From the NCBI GenBank assembly GCA_020633195.1, contig JACKEC010000014.1:682001-746000 (forward strand): a DNA stretch of 64,000 nt, in the 5' to 3' direction. Under the pieces are notes generated by a model. The model did no database searches and had not been told where the DNA came from. It saw only the letters and a program-made list of their open reading frames with translations. A program made the position numbers and the translations under genes. This DNA comes from Sandaracinaceae bacterium (GTDB taxonomy: Bacteria > Myxococcota_A > Polyangia > Polyangiales > Sandaracinaceae). This document shows, one piece after another, positions 41,111 to 49,834 of the stretch (position 1 is its first letter; each line of letters opens with the position of its first letter).

Positions 41111-42831
41111 GCGCCGACGAGACCAGCTTCATGAAGTCGCTCTTCCACGGACTGATCGAGGAGAACCTCGTCTTCCCGTACCCCGAGATGGACCCCGAGG
41201 AAAAGGAGACGGTCGCCATGATCGTCGACAACCTCCACAAGTTCGCGGAGTCCGAGGTCGACGCGGCGAAGATCGATCGGGAGCACCAGATCCCGAGCGA
41301 GCTGCTCGACAAGATGAAGGAGATGGGGCTCTTCGGCCTCACCATCCCCGAGAAGTACGGCGGGCTCGGGCTCAGCGCGAGCGCGTACGCGCGCGTGATC
41401 CAGGAGGTCGCGAGCATCGACGGCTCGCTGGCCGTGACGATCGGCGCCCACCAGTCGATCGGGCTCAAGGCGATCCTCCTGTTCGGCACGGACGCGCAGA
41501 AGCAAAAGTACTTGCCCAAGCTCGCGACCGGCGAGAAGGTCGCGGCGTTCGCGCTGACCGAGCCGGGGGCCGGCAGCGACGCGGCCTCGATCACGACCCG
41601 CGCGGAGCTCTCCGACGACGGGCAGAGCTACATCCTCAACGGCTCCAAGATCTGGATCACCAACGGCGGCTTCGCGGACGTCTTCACCGTCTTCGCCCGC
41701 ACGAGCGCGGCCGACCCGGGCGTGAAGCCGCGCATCACCGCGCTCATCGTCGAGCGCGGCGAGGGCCTCACCAACGGCCCCAGCGAAGAGAAGATGGGGA
41801 TCCGCGGCTCGAGCACCACGGAGATCTTCTTCGAGGACGTGAAGGTCCCCGTCGAGAACGTCCTCCACGAGGCCGGCCGCGGCTTCAAGGTCGCCATGGA
41901 GGTGCTCAACTCGGGCCGCCTCGGGCTCGCGTCCGGCTGCGTGGGGATGAGCAAGAAGCTCATCAAGATGAGCACCGAGCGCGTGCAGGAGCGCTCCGCG
42001 TTCGGCCGCCCCATCGGTCAGTTCGGGATGATCAAGGACAAGGTCGCGCGCATGGCGGCCGAGACCTACGCGCTCGAGTCGATGACGTACCTGACGACCG
42101 GGCTCATCGACGAGGGCGTGCACGACTACTCGCTCGAGAGCGCGATCTGCAAGGTCTACGGCTCCGAGACGCTCTGGTCGGTCGTCAACGAGACGCTCCA
42201 GATCGCGGCCGGCATCGGCTACATGAGCGAGTACCCCTACGAGCGGATGATGCGGGACGCGCGCATCAACATGATCTTCGAGGGGACCAACGAGATCCTG
42301 CGCGCGTTCATCGCGCTGTCGGGGATGCAGAGCCCCGGCAAGCACCTCGCGGAGGTCGCCAAGGCGATGCGCGAGCCGATCAAGGGGTTCGGGCTGCTCA
42401 GCGACTACGTCGTCGGCAAGGCCCGGAGCCTCGTGACCCGCGAGCGCGTCGAGCGCGTCCACCCGATCCTCGCGGGCGAGTCGGCGGTGTTCGAGGAGTA
42501 CGCGGCGATGCTCGCCCAGCGCGTCGAGCAGACGCTCCGCAAGCACGGCCGCGACATCGCGGAGATGCAGTTCGTCCAGAAGCGCATCGCGGAGGCGGCC
42601 ATCGATCTGTACGCGCTCGCCGCGGTGCTCAGTCGGACGACGCGCGCGATCGAGCGCAAGGGCGAGAAGGGAGCCGAGCGCGAGATCCACCTCACCGTCG
42701 CCTTCCGCCGGCTCGCCGAGCCTCGCCTGCGGGACCGCCTCGGCGAGATGGAGCGCGACGCGGACGAGCTCCTCAAGGAGATCGCGGCGCAGACCTACAA
42801 GGACGGCGGCTATCCCTTCGACGTGATCTGA
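41107..42831 (+). CDS. Acyl-CoA dehydrogenase (VLCAD/ACAD9-like long form)
   Basis: 574 residues from the GTG at 41107 (GTGA overlap with the HD gene). FAD-dependent enzyme that forms a trans-2,3 double bond in acyl-CoA. Family features: GLFGLTIPEKYGGLGLS, AFALTEPGAGSDAASI (FAD/substrate loop), KIWITNGGFADVFTVFA, FGRPIGQFGMIKDKVARMA and IFEGTNEILR with the probable catalytic Glu E392. The ~170-residue C-terminal extension (~405-574) is as in very-long-chain enzymes and ACAD9, which use it for membrane association and dimerisation. Electron acceptor genes (ETF) are not in the window. Confidence 0.93.
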   Translation: MSADETSFMKSLFHGLIEENLVFPYPEMDPEEKETVAMIVDNLHKFAESEVDAAKIDREHQIPSELLDKMKEMGLFGLTIPEKYGGLGLSASAYARVIQEVASIDGSLAVTIGAHQSIGLKAILLFGTDAQKQKYLPKLATGEKVAAFALTEPGAGSDAASITTRAELSDDGQSYILNGSKIWITNGGFADVFTVFARTSAADPGVKPRITALIVERGEGLTNGPSEEKMGIRGSSTTEIFFEDVKVPVENVLHEAGRGFKVAMEVLNSGRLGLASGCVGMSKKLIKMSTERVQERSAFGRPIGQFGMIKDKVARMAAETYALESMTYLTTGLIDEGVHDYSLESAICKVYGSETLWSVVNETLQIAAGIGYMSEYPYERMMRDARINMIFEGTNEILRAFIALSGMQSPGKHLAEVAKAMREPIKGFGLLSDYVVGKARSLVTRERVERVHPILAGESAVFEEYAAMLAQRVEQTLRKHGRDIAEMQFVQKRIAEAAIDLYALAAVLSRTTRAIERKGEKGAEREIHLTVAFRRLAEPRLRDRLGEMERDADELLKEIAAQTYKDGGYPFDVI

Positions 42832-42871
42832 CGCTCGACCCGTGGCATCCATGGACTCGGCGCCGACACGC

Positions 42872-43861
42872 ATGACCGCTTCACCGATCTCCACCCGGCG
42901 CCGAGCCTCGAGGCCGCTCGCCCTCCTCACCCTCCTCCTCGCGGGCTGCGCCAACGGCGGCCCAGGGGGTGGCGGGACCGACGCGGGCGGCGGCGGCGGC
43001 TCGGACGCAGGCGCGACCGACGGCGGCGGCATGACGATGATCGACGCCGGCGGCGGCGGTCGTGACGCGGGCGGCATGACCGGCTGCGGCGCGGGCCAGC
43101 ACGCCTGCGGCGGCGGGTGCATCGACGACCAGGAGAACATCCCCGAGAACGGCTGCCGCTTCGGCTGCGGCGAGCCCTGCCCCACGCCCCCCGACGGCGC
43201 CGCCGCGTGCGACGCCATGGGCGCCTGCACCTTCGACTGCCCGCCGCCGTTCCGCCGCGTGGGCGACGAGTGCACCTGCGCGCCGCGGACGTGCATGGAC
43301 TGGGGCTACACGTGCGGCGCCCCGGACGACGGCTGCGGCATGCCGCTCGACTGCGGCAGCTGCACGGGCGGCGGGACGTGCATCGACGGCGCGTGCAGCT
43401 GCCCCCCGGACGACCGCGAGCCCAACGACAGCCGGCTCACCGCGCCGCGGATCGGGAGCGCCACCGACGCCCCGGACACGAACCTCGTCTTCGACACCTT
43501 CAGCCTCCACGAGATGGGCGACGAGGACTGGTTCATCATCTCCGTCGCGGACGACTTCGACGCGGGCAACCCGCGGGTGCGCGTCACCCTCCGCGGCTTC
43601 CCCTCGGGCGACGACTACGACCTCGCCGCCTACTACATCTGCGGCAGCGGCGGCGACAGCAGCACCTGCTCGGTGGGCGCGACCGACAACATGATCGGCC
43701 ACGGCTGCACCTCCACCTCGACCGGCGCGACCGCGGAGACGATCGAGATCGCCACCGAGTGCAGCGGCACCGACGACGGCGGCGACCTCGTCATCCACAT
43801 CACCCCGCGCACCGTCTCCGGCATGTGCGGCGCCTACGAGATCGAAGTCGACGTCAGCTGA
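42872..43861 (+). CDS. Cys-rich lipoprotein with PPC-like domain
   Basis: 329 residues from the ATG at 42872; starts at 42842 (GTG) and 42851 (ATG) are in frame and cannot be excluded. Arg-rich n-region, hydrophobic ALLTLLLAGC lipobox, then a Gly/Asp linker. Residues ~70-185 carry many Cys in small modules (CGEPCPTPPDGAAAC, CGAPDDGCGMPLDCGSC). From ~190 the pattern DREPNDSRLTAPRIG, then EDWFIISV, RVRVTLRGFPSGDDYDL and a closing YEIEVDVS matches pre-peptidase C-terminal (PPC)/PQQ-type beta-sandwich modules. Probably exported and surface-bound. It follows the acyl-CoA dehydrogenase by 40 bp with no obvious functional link. Confidence 0.82.
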   Translation: MTASPISTRRRASRPLALLTLLLAGCANGGPGGGGTDAGGGGGSDAGATDGGGMTMIDAGGGGRDAGGMTGCGAGQHACGGGCIDDQENIPENGCRFGCGEPCPTPPDGAAACDAMGACTFDCPPPFRRVGDECTCAPRTCMDWGYTCGAPDDGCGMPLDCGSCTGGGTCIDGACSCPPDDREPNDSRLTAPRIGSATDAPDTNLVFDTFSLHEMGDEDWFIISVADDFDAGNPRVRVTLRGFPSGDDYDLAAYYICGSGGDSSTCSVGATDNMIGHGCTSTSTGATAETIEIATECSGTDDGGDLVIHITPRTVSGMCGAYEIEVDVS

Positions 43862-43863
43862 CC

Positions 43864-43996
43864 CTCCCCTACTCCCACATCCGTTCGTCTCCCCACCGGT
43901 CGGGCTGGGAGGACGCTGCGCGGTCGCGAAAAAGAAAACGCGCGCGCAGCGCGCACGCTCTCCCTCTCCTTCTCTCCCCTACTCCCACATCCGTTC
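43864..43996. repeat. 23-nt direct repeat, two copies
   Basis: The 23 bases at 43864-43886 recur exactly at 43974-43996 (start CTCCCCTACTCCCA). After the identical block both copies continue with similar sequence: a CCGGTCG core and then GCTGGGAG. They flank the terminator at 43929-43956 in the gap between convergent genes. Confidence 0.85.
43929..43956 (-). terminator. Rho-independent terminator of the HD-GYP gene
   Basis: Read on the minus strand, a GC hairpin GCGCGC...GCGCGC (43956-43939) is followed by TTTTCTTTTT (43938-43929). It lies ~95 bp downstream of the HD-GYP stop. On the plus strand the A-run precedes the stem, so it would not act in that direction. Confidence 0.65.
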
Positions 43997-44040
43997 TTCT
44001 CCGTCTTCTGCCCGCCGGTCGAGCTGGGAGTAGAGGAGAG
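43972..44040. repeat. Long inverted repeat (16-bp arms)
   Basis: Bases 43972-43987 pair with 44025-44040 at 15 of 16 positions, around a 37-nt loop that holds part of the direct repeat. The first copy of the repeat (43864-43911) has only the inner CTCCCA/TGGGAG part of this stem. It ends 10 bp before the HD-GYP stop codon. Confidence 0.75.
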
Positions 44041-44050
44041 TCGGAGTCGG

Positions 44051-45550
44051 TCACTCGGGGATGACGTCGCCCCGGTCGAGGGCTTCCTCGCGGTGGGCCT
44101 CGATGGTCTCGGAGAACGGGTGCGCGCAGTCCGGGTCGAACTGCGAGCCCGTGCACCGGACGATCTCGTTCACCGCGACCTCGTGGGGCAGCGCCTTGCG
44201 GTAGGCGCGGTCGCTCGTCATCGCGTCGTAGGTGTCGGCGACGCTGATGATGCGGGCGATGAGCGGGATCTCCTGCGCGGTCAGGCCGAGCGGGTAGCCG
44301 CGGCCGTCCCAGCGCTCGTGGTGCAGGTGCACGCCCGGGATCAGCGGGTGCAGGAACGTGATCGGCTCGAGGATGTCGCGCCCGAAGCCGGGGTGCTTCT
44401 TGAAGATCTCGTACTCTTCCTGGCTCAGCTTCCCCGGCTTGTTCAGGTTCATCACGCAGCCGATCTTGCCGATGTCGTGCATCAGCGCGGCCTGCCGGAC
44501 GATCTCGACCTCCTCCTCGGGGAGGCCGAGCTTGATCGCGAGGAGCTGCGCGTAGGCGGCGACCCGCTCGCTGTGACCCGCGGTGTAGCGATCCATCTTG
44601 TCGATGGCGCTCGCGAGCCCCTTGATCGTCTGCTGGAACGTCGCCTTGAGATCCTCGTAGAGCTTCGCGTTCTCGATCGCCGCGCCCGCGCGGTTCGCGA
44701 TCATCCGCAGGAGCTTGCGCTGCCCCTCGTCGAAGTGTTTGCCGCGCGTGTAGCTGACCACGCCGAGGAACCCGAGGATGCGCTGCCGCATCATCATCCG
44801 CGTCGCGATGAACGAGTGCGGGGTGATGTCGGGCGGCACGTCGGCGAGGTACTTCCGCGTCTCGTCGCCGCGGACGCGCAGCGGCTTGTCCTCCGCGAAC
44901 CAGAGCGAGAGCGCCTCGGGGTCGAGCCGGGCGACGCCCGAGCGGGGGCGGAAGTCCGGGTGCAGCTCGCAGGAGCGCTCGTAGAAGCCGCCCTCCCCGT
45001 CCGAGAGGATCACGACCACCTGATCGGCGTCGATCTCGTGGATCGCCGCGTCGGTGACGGTGCCCATCACCTCGTCGAGGGAGAGGCTCGCCGCGATCGC
45101 CTCCGACACCTTGTAGAGCGAGAGCGCCTCCTTGAGGCGCAGGTTCTCGGCCTGGAGCTTCCGCTTCTCGAGGCCCCGCCGGATCGTGTGGACGACCTCC
45201 TCGACCTTGAACGGCTTGAGGATGTAGTCGTACGCGCCGCGCTTCATCGCGTCGATCGCGGTCTCGACGGTGCCGAAGCCCGTCATGATCACCGTCACCA
45301 CGTTGGGCGCGTGCTTGCTGATCGCCTGGAGCAGCTCGAGGCCGCCCATGTTCGGCATCTTCAGGTCCGAGAGGACCAGGTCGTAGTGGTTCCTCGAGAG
45401 CTCGACGAGCGCAGCGCTGCCGTCCTCCGCGGTGCGCACGAAGAAGCCTTCCATCGACAGGAAGTCCGCCAGGATCTCTCGGATCACCTGCTCGTCGTCG
45501 ACGACGAGGACCCGAGGCGCGTCCTGCTGGCTATAGGATGACGAGACCAA
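44051..45550 (-). CDS. Response regulator with GAF and HD-GYP domains
   Basis: 499 residues with a TTG start, the only in-frame start before the receiver domain. Receiver at ~12-130 with D62 in LVLSDLKMPN. GAF-like domain at ~150-315 (FIATRMMMRQRILGFLGVVSYT). HD-GYP domain at ~320-499 with HDIGKIG and HHERWDGRGYPLGL, the complete HHE...GYP set, so active c-di-GMP phosphodiesterase is likely. Family knowledge: HD-GYP proteins cleave c-di-GMP to pGpG or GMP. Phosphorylation of D62 would control it, but no histidine kinase is adjacent. A terminator lies downstream. Divergent from the CPBP gene by 27 bp. Confidence 0.92.
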   Translation of the reverse strand: MVSSSYSQQDAPRVLVVDDEQVIREILADFLSMEGFFVRTAEDGSAALVELSRNHYDLVLSDLKMPNMGGLELLQAISKHAPNVVTVIMTGFGTVETAIDAMKRGAYDYILKPFKVEEVVHTIRRGLEKRKLQAENLRLKEALSLYKVSEAIAASLSLDEVMGTVTDAAIHEIDADQVVVILSDGEGGFYERSCELHPDFRPRSGVARLDPEALSLWFAEDKPLRVRGDETRKYLADVPPDITPHSFIATRMMMRQRILGFLGVVSYTRGKHFDEGQRKLLRMIANRAGAAIENAKLYEDLKATFQQTIKGLASAIDKMDRYTAGHSERVAAYAQLLAIKLGLPEEEVEIVRQAALMHDIGKIGCVMNLNKPGKLSQEEYEIFKKHPGFGRDILEPITFLHPLIPGVHLHHERWDGRGYPLGLTAQEIPLIARIISVADTYDAMTSDRAYRKALPHEVAVNEIVRCTGSQFDPDCAHPFSETIEAHREEALDRGDVIPE

Positions 45551-45577
45551 CTCGCGTCTTACTAATTCCCAAGGCCC

Positions 45578-46207
45578 ATGAGTGTCAACGACACGACGTC
45601 GCGGCGGATCGTCAAGGTCACGCTCGCAGTCTACTTCCCGCTCGGGATCTTGGGCGCGTCATGGTCGATTCTCAGGGGAGAAGGGCCCTTCCTGGGCCAC
45701 CCGGACCCGTGGCTCGGGCTCTCGGGGTGGACCGCCCACGCGGCGGGCGCGGGCCTCGGCGTGCTCCTCGCGGGCGTCACGATCGGGCTCACGCGGGCGT
45801 GGGTCCGGCGCTTCGAGTGGGCTCGGCGCCTCCACCTGAGCTTCCGCGAGATCGTCGGCGGCCTCGGCGGCGGGGCGATCGTCGTCCTCGCCCTCGCCTC
45901 CGGGATCGGCGAGGAGCTCTTCTTCCGCGCCGGCATGCAGCCCACCCTGGGCTGGGTCCTGGCGTCGCTGATCTTCGGGCTCGTCCACATCGGCCCCGAC
46001 CGCCGGTTCCTGCCCTGGACCGTCTGGGCGGTCGTCATGGGCTTCCTGCTCGGCGCCATCTACCAGGCGACCGGATCCCTCCTCGGCCCCATCGTCGCCC
46101 ACGTCGGCGTCAACGCCGTCAACCTCGCGCACATCGTCAGCCACGACCCCCGCGGCCCGCAGCCCTCGCGCGCCCCCAGCCTCGTCGGCCACCGCGAGCG
46201 CCGCTGA
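45578..46207 (+). CDS. CPBP family intramembrane metalloprotease
   Basis: 209 residues with about six hydrophobic segments. CPBP (CAAX/Abi) motifs are visible: GEELFFRAG with the Glu pair and Arg, FGLVHIGPDRRF with the metal His, and a final GPIVAHVGVNAVNLAHI with His/Asn. These form the intramembrane metal site of the Rce1/CPBP group. Roles in this family include CAAX-like processing, bacteriocin immunity and regulation; none is indicated by the neighbours. Convergent with the metalloprotease lipoprotein 15 bp away. Confidence 0.88.
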   Translation: MSVNDTTSRRIVKVTLAVYFPLGILGASWSILRGEGPFLGHPDPWLGLSGWTAHAAGAGLGVLLAGVTIGLTRAWVRRFEWARRLHLSFREIVGGLGGGAIVVLALASGIGEELFFRAGMQPTLGWVLASLIFGLVHIGPDRRFLPWTVWAVVMGFLLGAIYQATGSLLGPIVAHVGVNAVNLAHIVSHDPRGPQPSRAPSLVGHRERR

Positions 46208-46222
46208 GCGCGGCCCTCGCGT

Positions 46223-47800
46223 TCAAAGCGTCTCTTGCTCGAGCTCCAGCGTGTAGTCGGCGCGGTTGCCGCCGCCGCCGTCGCGGACCTTCACGATGTA
46301 CCAGCCCGGCGTCACGAGGTGCGCGAGGGCCTCGATGGGCTCCTGGGTCCGCGAGTCGGCGATGAGGTCCGCGCGCAGGTCCCGCAGCTCGAGGGTGAGG
46401 TCGGTGTGGTCGGCCGCGCGCCCCGTCCCGACGATGCGCAGCCGCACGAAGAGCATCCCGGGCTCGGTGACGTGGACCCTGTAGGTGTGGTTCGCGTCGA
46501 AGCCCGTCACGGGGAGGTTCGGGCCCCCGCTCGGCGCCGGCTGCGTGAAGCCGTCGATCTTGCCCGAGCGCTCCTCACCGACCGCGACGTCCACGGGCCA
46601 CGCGAGCTCGCCCTCCGGCGGCAGCAGCTCGGCCACGGGCTCCCCGGTGGCCGTGAGCGCCGCCTGCAGGCTCGCCTCGGTGACGGCCCCGGTCCGGACG
46701 AGGTGCCGCAGGAAGCTCGGCAGCGACGCGAACGACCCCGGCTCCGCGGCGTGGGCCATCATCGCGCGGAGGATCGGCGCCGGCCCCAGGCCGAGGCCGT
46801 CGTGGTCCTCGTCGAGCGCGCCGTCGTCGCCGAGATCCCACAGCACCTTCGTCACGCTCGTCTCGGAGCCGAGGCCGGGAAGCGGGTCGGGCCCGTCCTC
46901 GAGGTCCTCGTCGACGCGGCAGCTCCCCCACGGCTCGACGCCGATCGTGTCGCGGTAGTACGGCGCGCCGAGGACCGCGAGCGCGAACCAGCTCGCGCGG
47001 CCCTCCTCCCAGGCCAGCCCCGGATCGATCCGGGCGCCTCGCGGGTGCATCCCGCCGACCGACGAGTCCGAGGTCAGCCGGTCCATCACGAAGTGCCCGA
47101 GCTCGTGGAGGATGATCGCCTCGTCGTGCTCGTCGGTGTCCGTGATCGACTGCTGGCCCGGGTCGCCGCCGAGCAGCTCGAGCGCGTAGCGACCCGAGCC
47201 GGCCGGGCGCTCGCCGCGATAGAAGCTCCACTCGCGCGTGCCGCCGCGGACCCAGTAGACGAAGACGGGCGGCAGCGTCTGGCCCGTCCACTCGTGGACC
47301 GCGTCGAGCCCGCGCAGGAGCGCGTCGACGACGTGGAAGGCCCCCGCGTCGCCGGTGGAGTCGAGCGCCCGGACGGCCAGCTCCCCTTCGCCGAGCGGCG
47401 CGTCCATGTGGTGCGTCTCCGCGCCGCTCGGGTCGCTCGCGATCGCCGCGTCGTGGCCGCGCACCCGCGTCCGCGCGAAGAAGCGGAGCCCCGTCGCGCG
47501 CGCGGGCCCGTCGATGGCGAAGCGCCCCTCGGCGTCGGTCTGCCCCTCGACGAGGACCTCCTCGCCGGCCATCAGCGCGAAATCCACGAACCGGGCCGGC
47601 CGCGCCTCGATCTCGGCCGACGCGCCCTGCACCGTCGGGTGCCGCGACTCGTAGAGGAGCTGCCCCGTCACGGCCCGGCTGCCGTCCGTCGCGCGAGGCG
47701 CCCCGAGCGGACCGCACGACGCGGCGAGGAGGAGGACGAGGCCGAGGAGGGTGCGCACGACGCGCCCGAACGTACCGCCGACCCGCGCGAGCCGCACCAC
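46223..47800 (-). CDS. Lipoprotein with HExxH metallopeptidase and PPC-like domain
   Basis: 525 residues from the GTG at 47800, preceded by a GGAGG box 11 nt upstream; GTG at 47797 or 47758 are alternatives. Lipobox AASC. A beta-sandwich carboxypeptidase-regulatory-like module (~35-110: GQTDAEGRFAIDGPARATG) is followed by a zinc-peptidase segment: HELGH at 232-236 and a downstream WEEGRASW Glu at ~270 that could be the third metal ligand. The C-terminal ~120 residues (YRVHVTEPGMLFVRLRIVG, YIVKVRDGGGGNRADYTLEL) look like a PPC domain that usually follows secreted peptidases. An exported, membrane-bound metalloprotease is the best call; the exact peptidase family is uncertain. Confidence 0.83.
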   Translation of the reverse strand: MVRLARVGGTFGRVVRTLLGLVLLLAASCGPLGAPRATDGSRAVTGQLLYESRHPTVQGASAEIEARPARFVDFALMAGEEVLVEGQTDAEGRFAIDGPARATGLRFFARTRVRGHDAAIASDPSGAETHHMDAPLGEGELAVRALDSTGDAGAFHVVDALLRGLDAVHEWTGQTLPPVFVYWVRGGTREWSFYRGERPAGSGRYALELLGGDPGQQSITDTDEHDEAIILHELGHFVMDRLTSDSSVGGMHPRGARIDPGLAWEEGRASWFALAVLGAPYYRDTIGVEPWGSCRVDEDLEDGPDPLPGLGSETSVTKVLWDLGDDGALDEDHDGLGLGPAPILRAMMAHAAEPGSFASLPSFLRHLVRTGAVTEASLQAALTATGEPVAELLPPEGELAWPVDVAVGEERSGKIDGFTQPAPSGGPNLPVTGFDANHTYRVHVTEPGMLFVRLRIVGTGRAADHTDLTLELRDLRADLIADSRTQEPIEALAHLVTPGWYIVKVRDGGGGNRADYTLELEQETL

Positions 47801-47968
47801 GAAGCTAGCAGCCTCCGGCAAACATGACTGCGCGCGCCTCGCCGGCGGGACGCCGCGCCCAGCACACCAGTCGCTCGGTCGATAGGCTTCAGCATTTCGA
47901 CCTCGGCCCGGCGCGCTGGACACGACGTCGCGCTCGCCGATCCATCACGCGCATCTTTGCCGGAGCTG

Positions 47969-48607
47969 CTAGGGACCGAACAGGGAGCGCTGAGGCAGCG
48001 CCTCCAGGATCCGGCCGACGAGCGCCTCGAGATCCTCCTCCGAGTTGAGGAAGTCGTGGTCCTCGGCGCGGACGAGCATCTTGGGGCCTCGCGTGTACGC
48101 CTCGAACCAGCCGTCGTAGCGGCTCGACAGATCGACGAGGTAGTCCATCGGGATCGCGGCCTCGTAGGAGCGCCCGCGCCGCGCGATCTGCTCCCGGCAG
48201 CTGTCCGGCCCCCGGCGCAGGTAGACGAGCAGGTGAGGCGCCGGGATCCCACCGAGGAGCTGCCGCGCGATGAGCTGGTAGGTCTCCCAGTCCCGGCCGT
48301 CCATGTCGCCCCGGCTGGCCAGATTGGCGGCGAAGATCTCCGCGTCCTCGTAGCAGGTCCGGTCCTGGATCACGCTGGAGCCCTCGCCGACGAGCTCCAT
48401 CGTCTGCTCCACGCGGGTGGCGAGGAACCGCAGCTGCATCGCCATGGCCCAGCGCGGCATGTCCCCGTAGAAGTCCTCGAGGTAGGGGTTGTCGGCCGTG
48501 TCCTCGTACAGGGCGCGAAGCTTCAGCCGCTCCTCGAGGCGCCGCGTGAGCGTCGTCTTTCCAGAGCCGATGCTGCCTGCGACAGCGAGAAAGACGCTCC
48601 CGGTCAC
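47969..48607 (-). CDS. Deoxynucleoside kinase family protein
   Basis: 212 residues. P-loop AGSIGSGKTT near the N-terminus, the QDRTCYEDAEIFA motif (the DRS/ERS region that positions the sugar) and the LID region RRGPDSCREQIARRGRSYE. Length and order match the deoxyadenosine/deoxyguanosine/deoxycytidine kinase family (dNK/Dck), which phosphorylates deoxynucleosides at the 5'-OH for salvage. The precise base preference cannot be read from sequence. The start ATG is at 48607. It is on the same strand as the metalloprotease gene but separated by 168 bp, so probably independent. Confidence 0.9.
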   Translation of the reverse strand: MTGSVFLAVAGSIGSGKTTLTRRLEERLKLRALYEDTADNPYLEDFYGDMPRWAMAMQLRFLATRVEQTMELVGEGSSVIQDRTCYEDAEIFAANLASRGDMDGRDWETYQLIARQLLGGIPAPHLLVYLRRGPDSCREQIARRGRSYEAAIPMDYLVDLSSRYDGWFEAYTRGPKMLVRAEDHDFLNSEEDLEALVGRILEALPQRSLFGP

Positions 48608-48717
48608 GGCCCGACGATATCAGCAAACGCTGCCGGGGCATCGTGGCGGTTGACTGCCAGGCGACACCTTTCTAGCCTGTGGGTGGTTGGTAGCCGACAC
48701 CTGTCGCTCCCGTCGAC

Positions 48718-49602
<885 letters not shown>

Positions 49603-49610
49603 AGTCGGCT

Positions 49611-49688
49611 GGTAGCGCCCCTGCTACCCCCAACGGGTGGCGGTTCGGGGCGCCACCCCACACACCCAGTGGCGGGTCCGGGCGCCAC
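49611..49688. repeat. Tandem palindromic hairpins
   Basis: Three stem-loops follow the GGDEF stop: GGTAGC/GCTACC (49611-49628), GGGTGGCG/CGCCACCC (49635-49658) and GTGGCG/CGCCAC (49669-49688). The last two share the same GTGGCG/CGCCAC core. There is no T-run, so these may be stabilising stems or a REP-like element. The rest of the gap to 49834 shows nothing I can identify. Confidence 0.6.
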
Positions 49689-49834
49689 GGGTGAAAGCCA
49701 CAATTGCGGGTTTGAACCGACAGGTTCGTCCAGCTCCTGGGACGAGCACGCGGAAAAAGGCCCGAATTCAGACGAGCGTCCGCCCGCGGCTGCGGTCCCT
49801 CACATTGGCACGCTCATCGCAGCGATTTCGTCGC

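Noticed and set aside
49700..49735. GGGTTTGAACCGAC followed by GGTTCGTCC, resembling a tRNA T-arm
   Set aside because: No acceptor, D-arm or anticodon arm can be folded around it, so it is not a tRNA.
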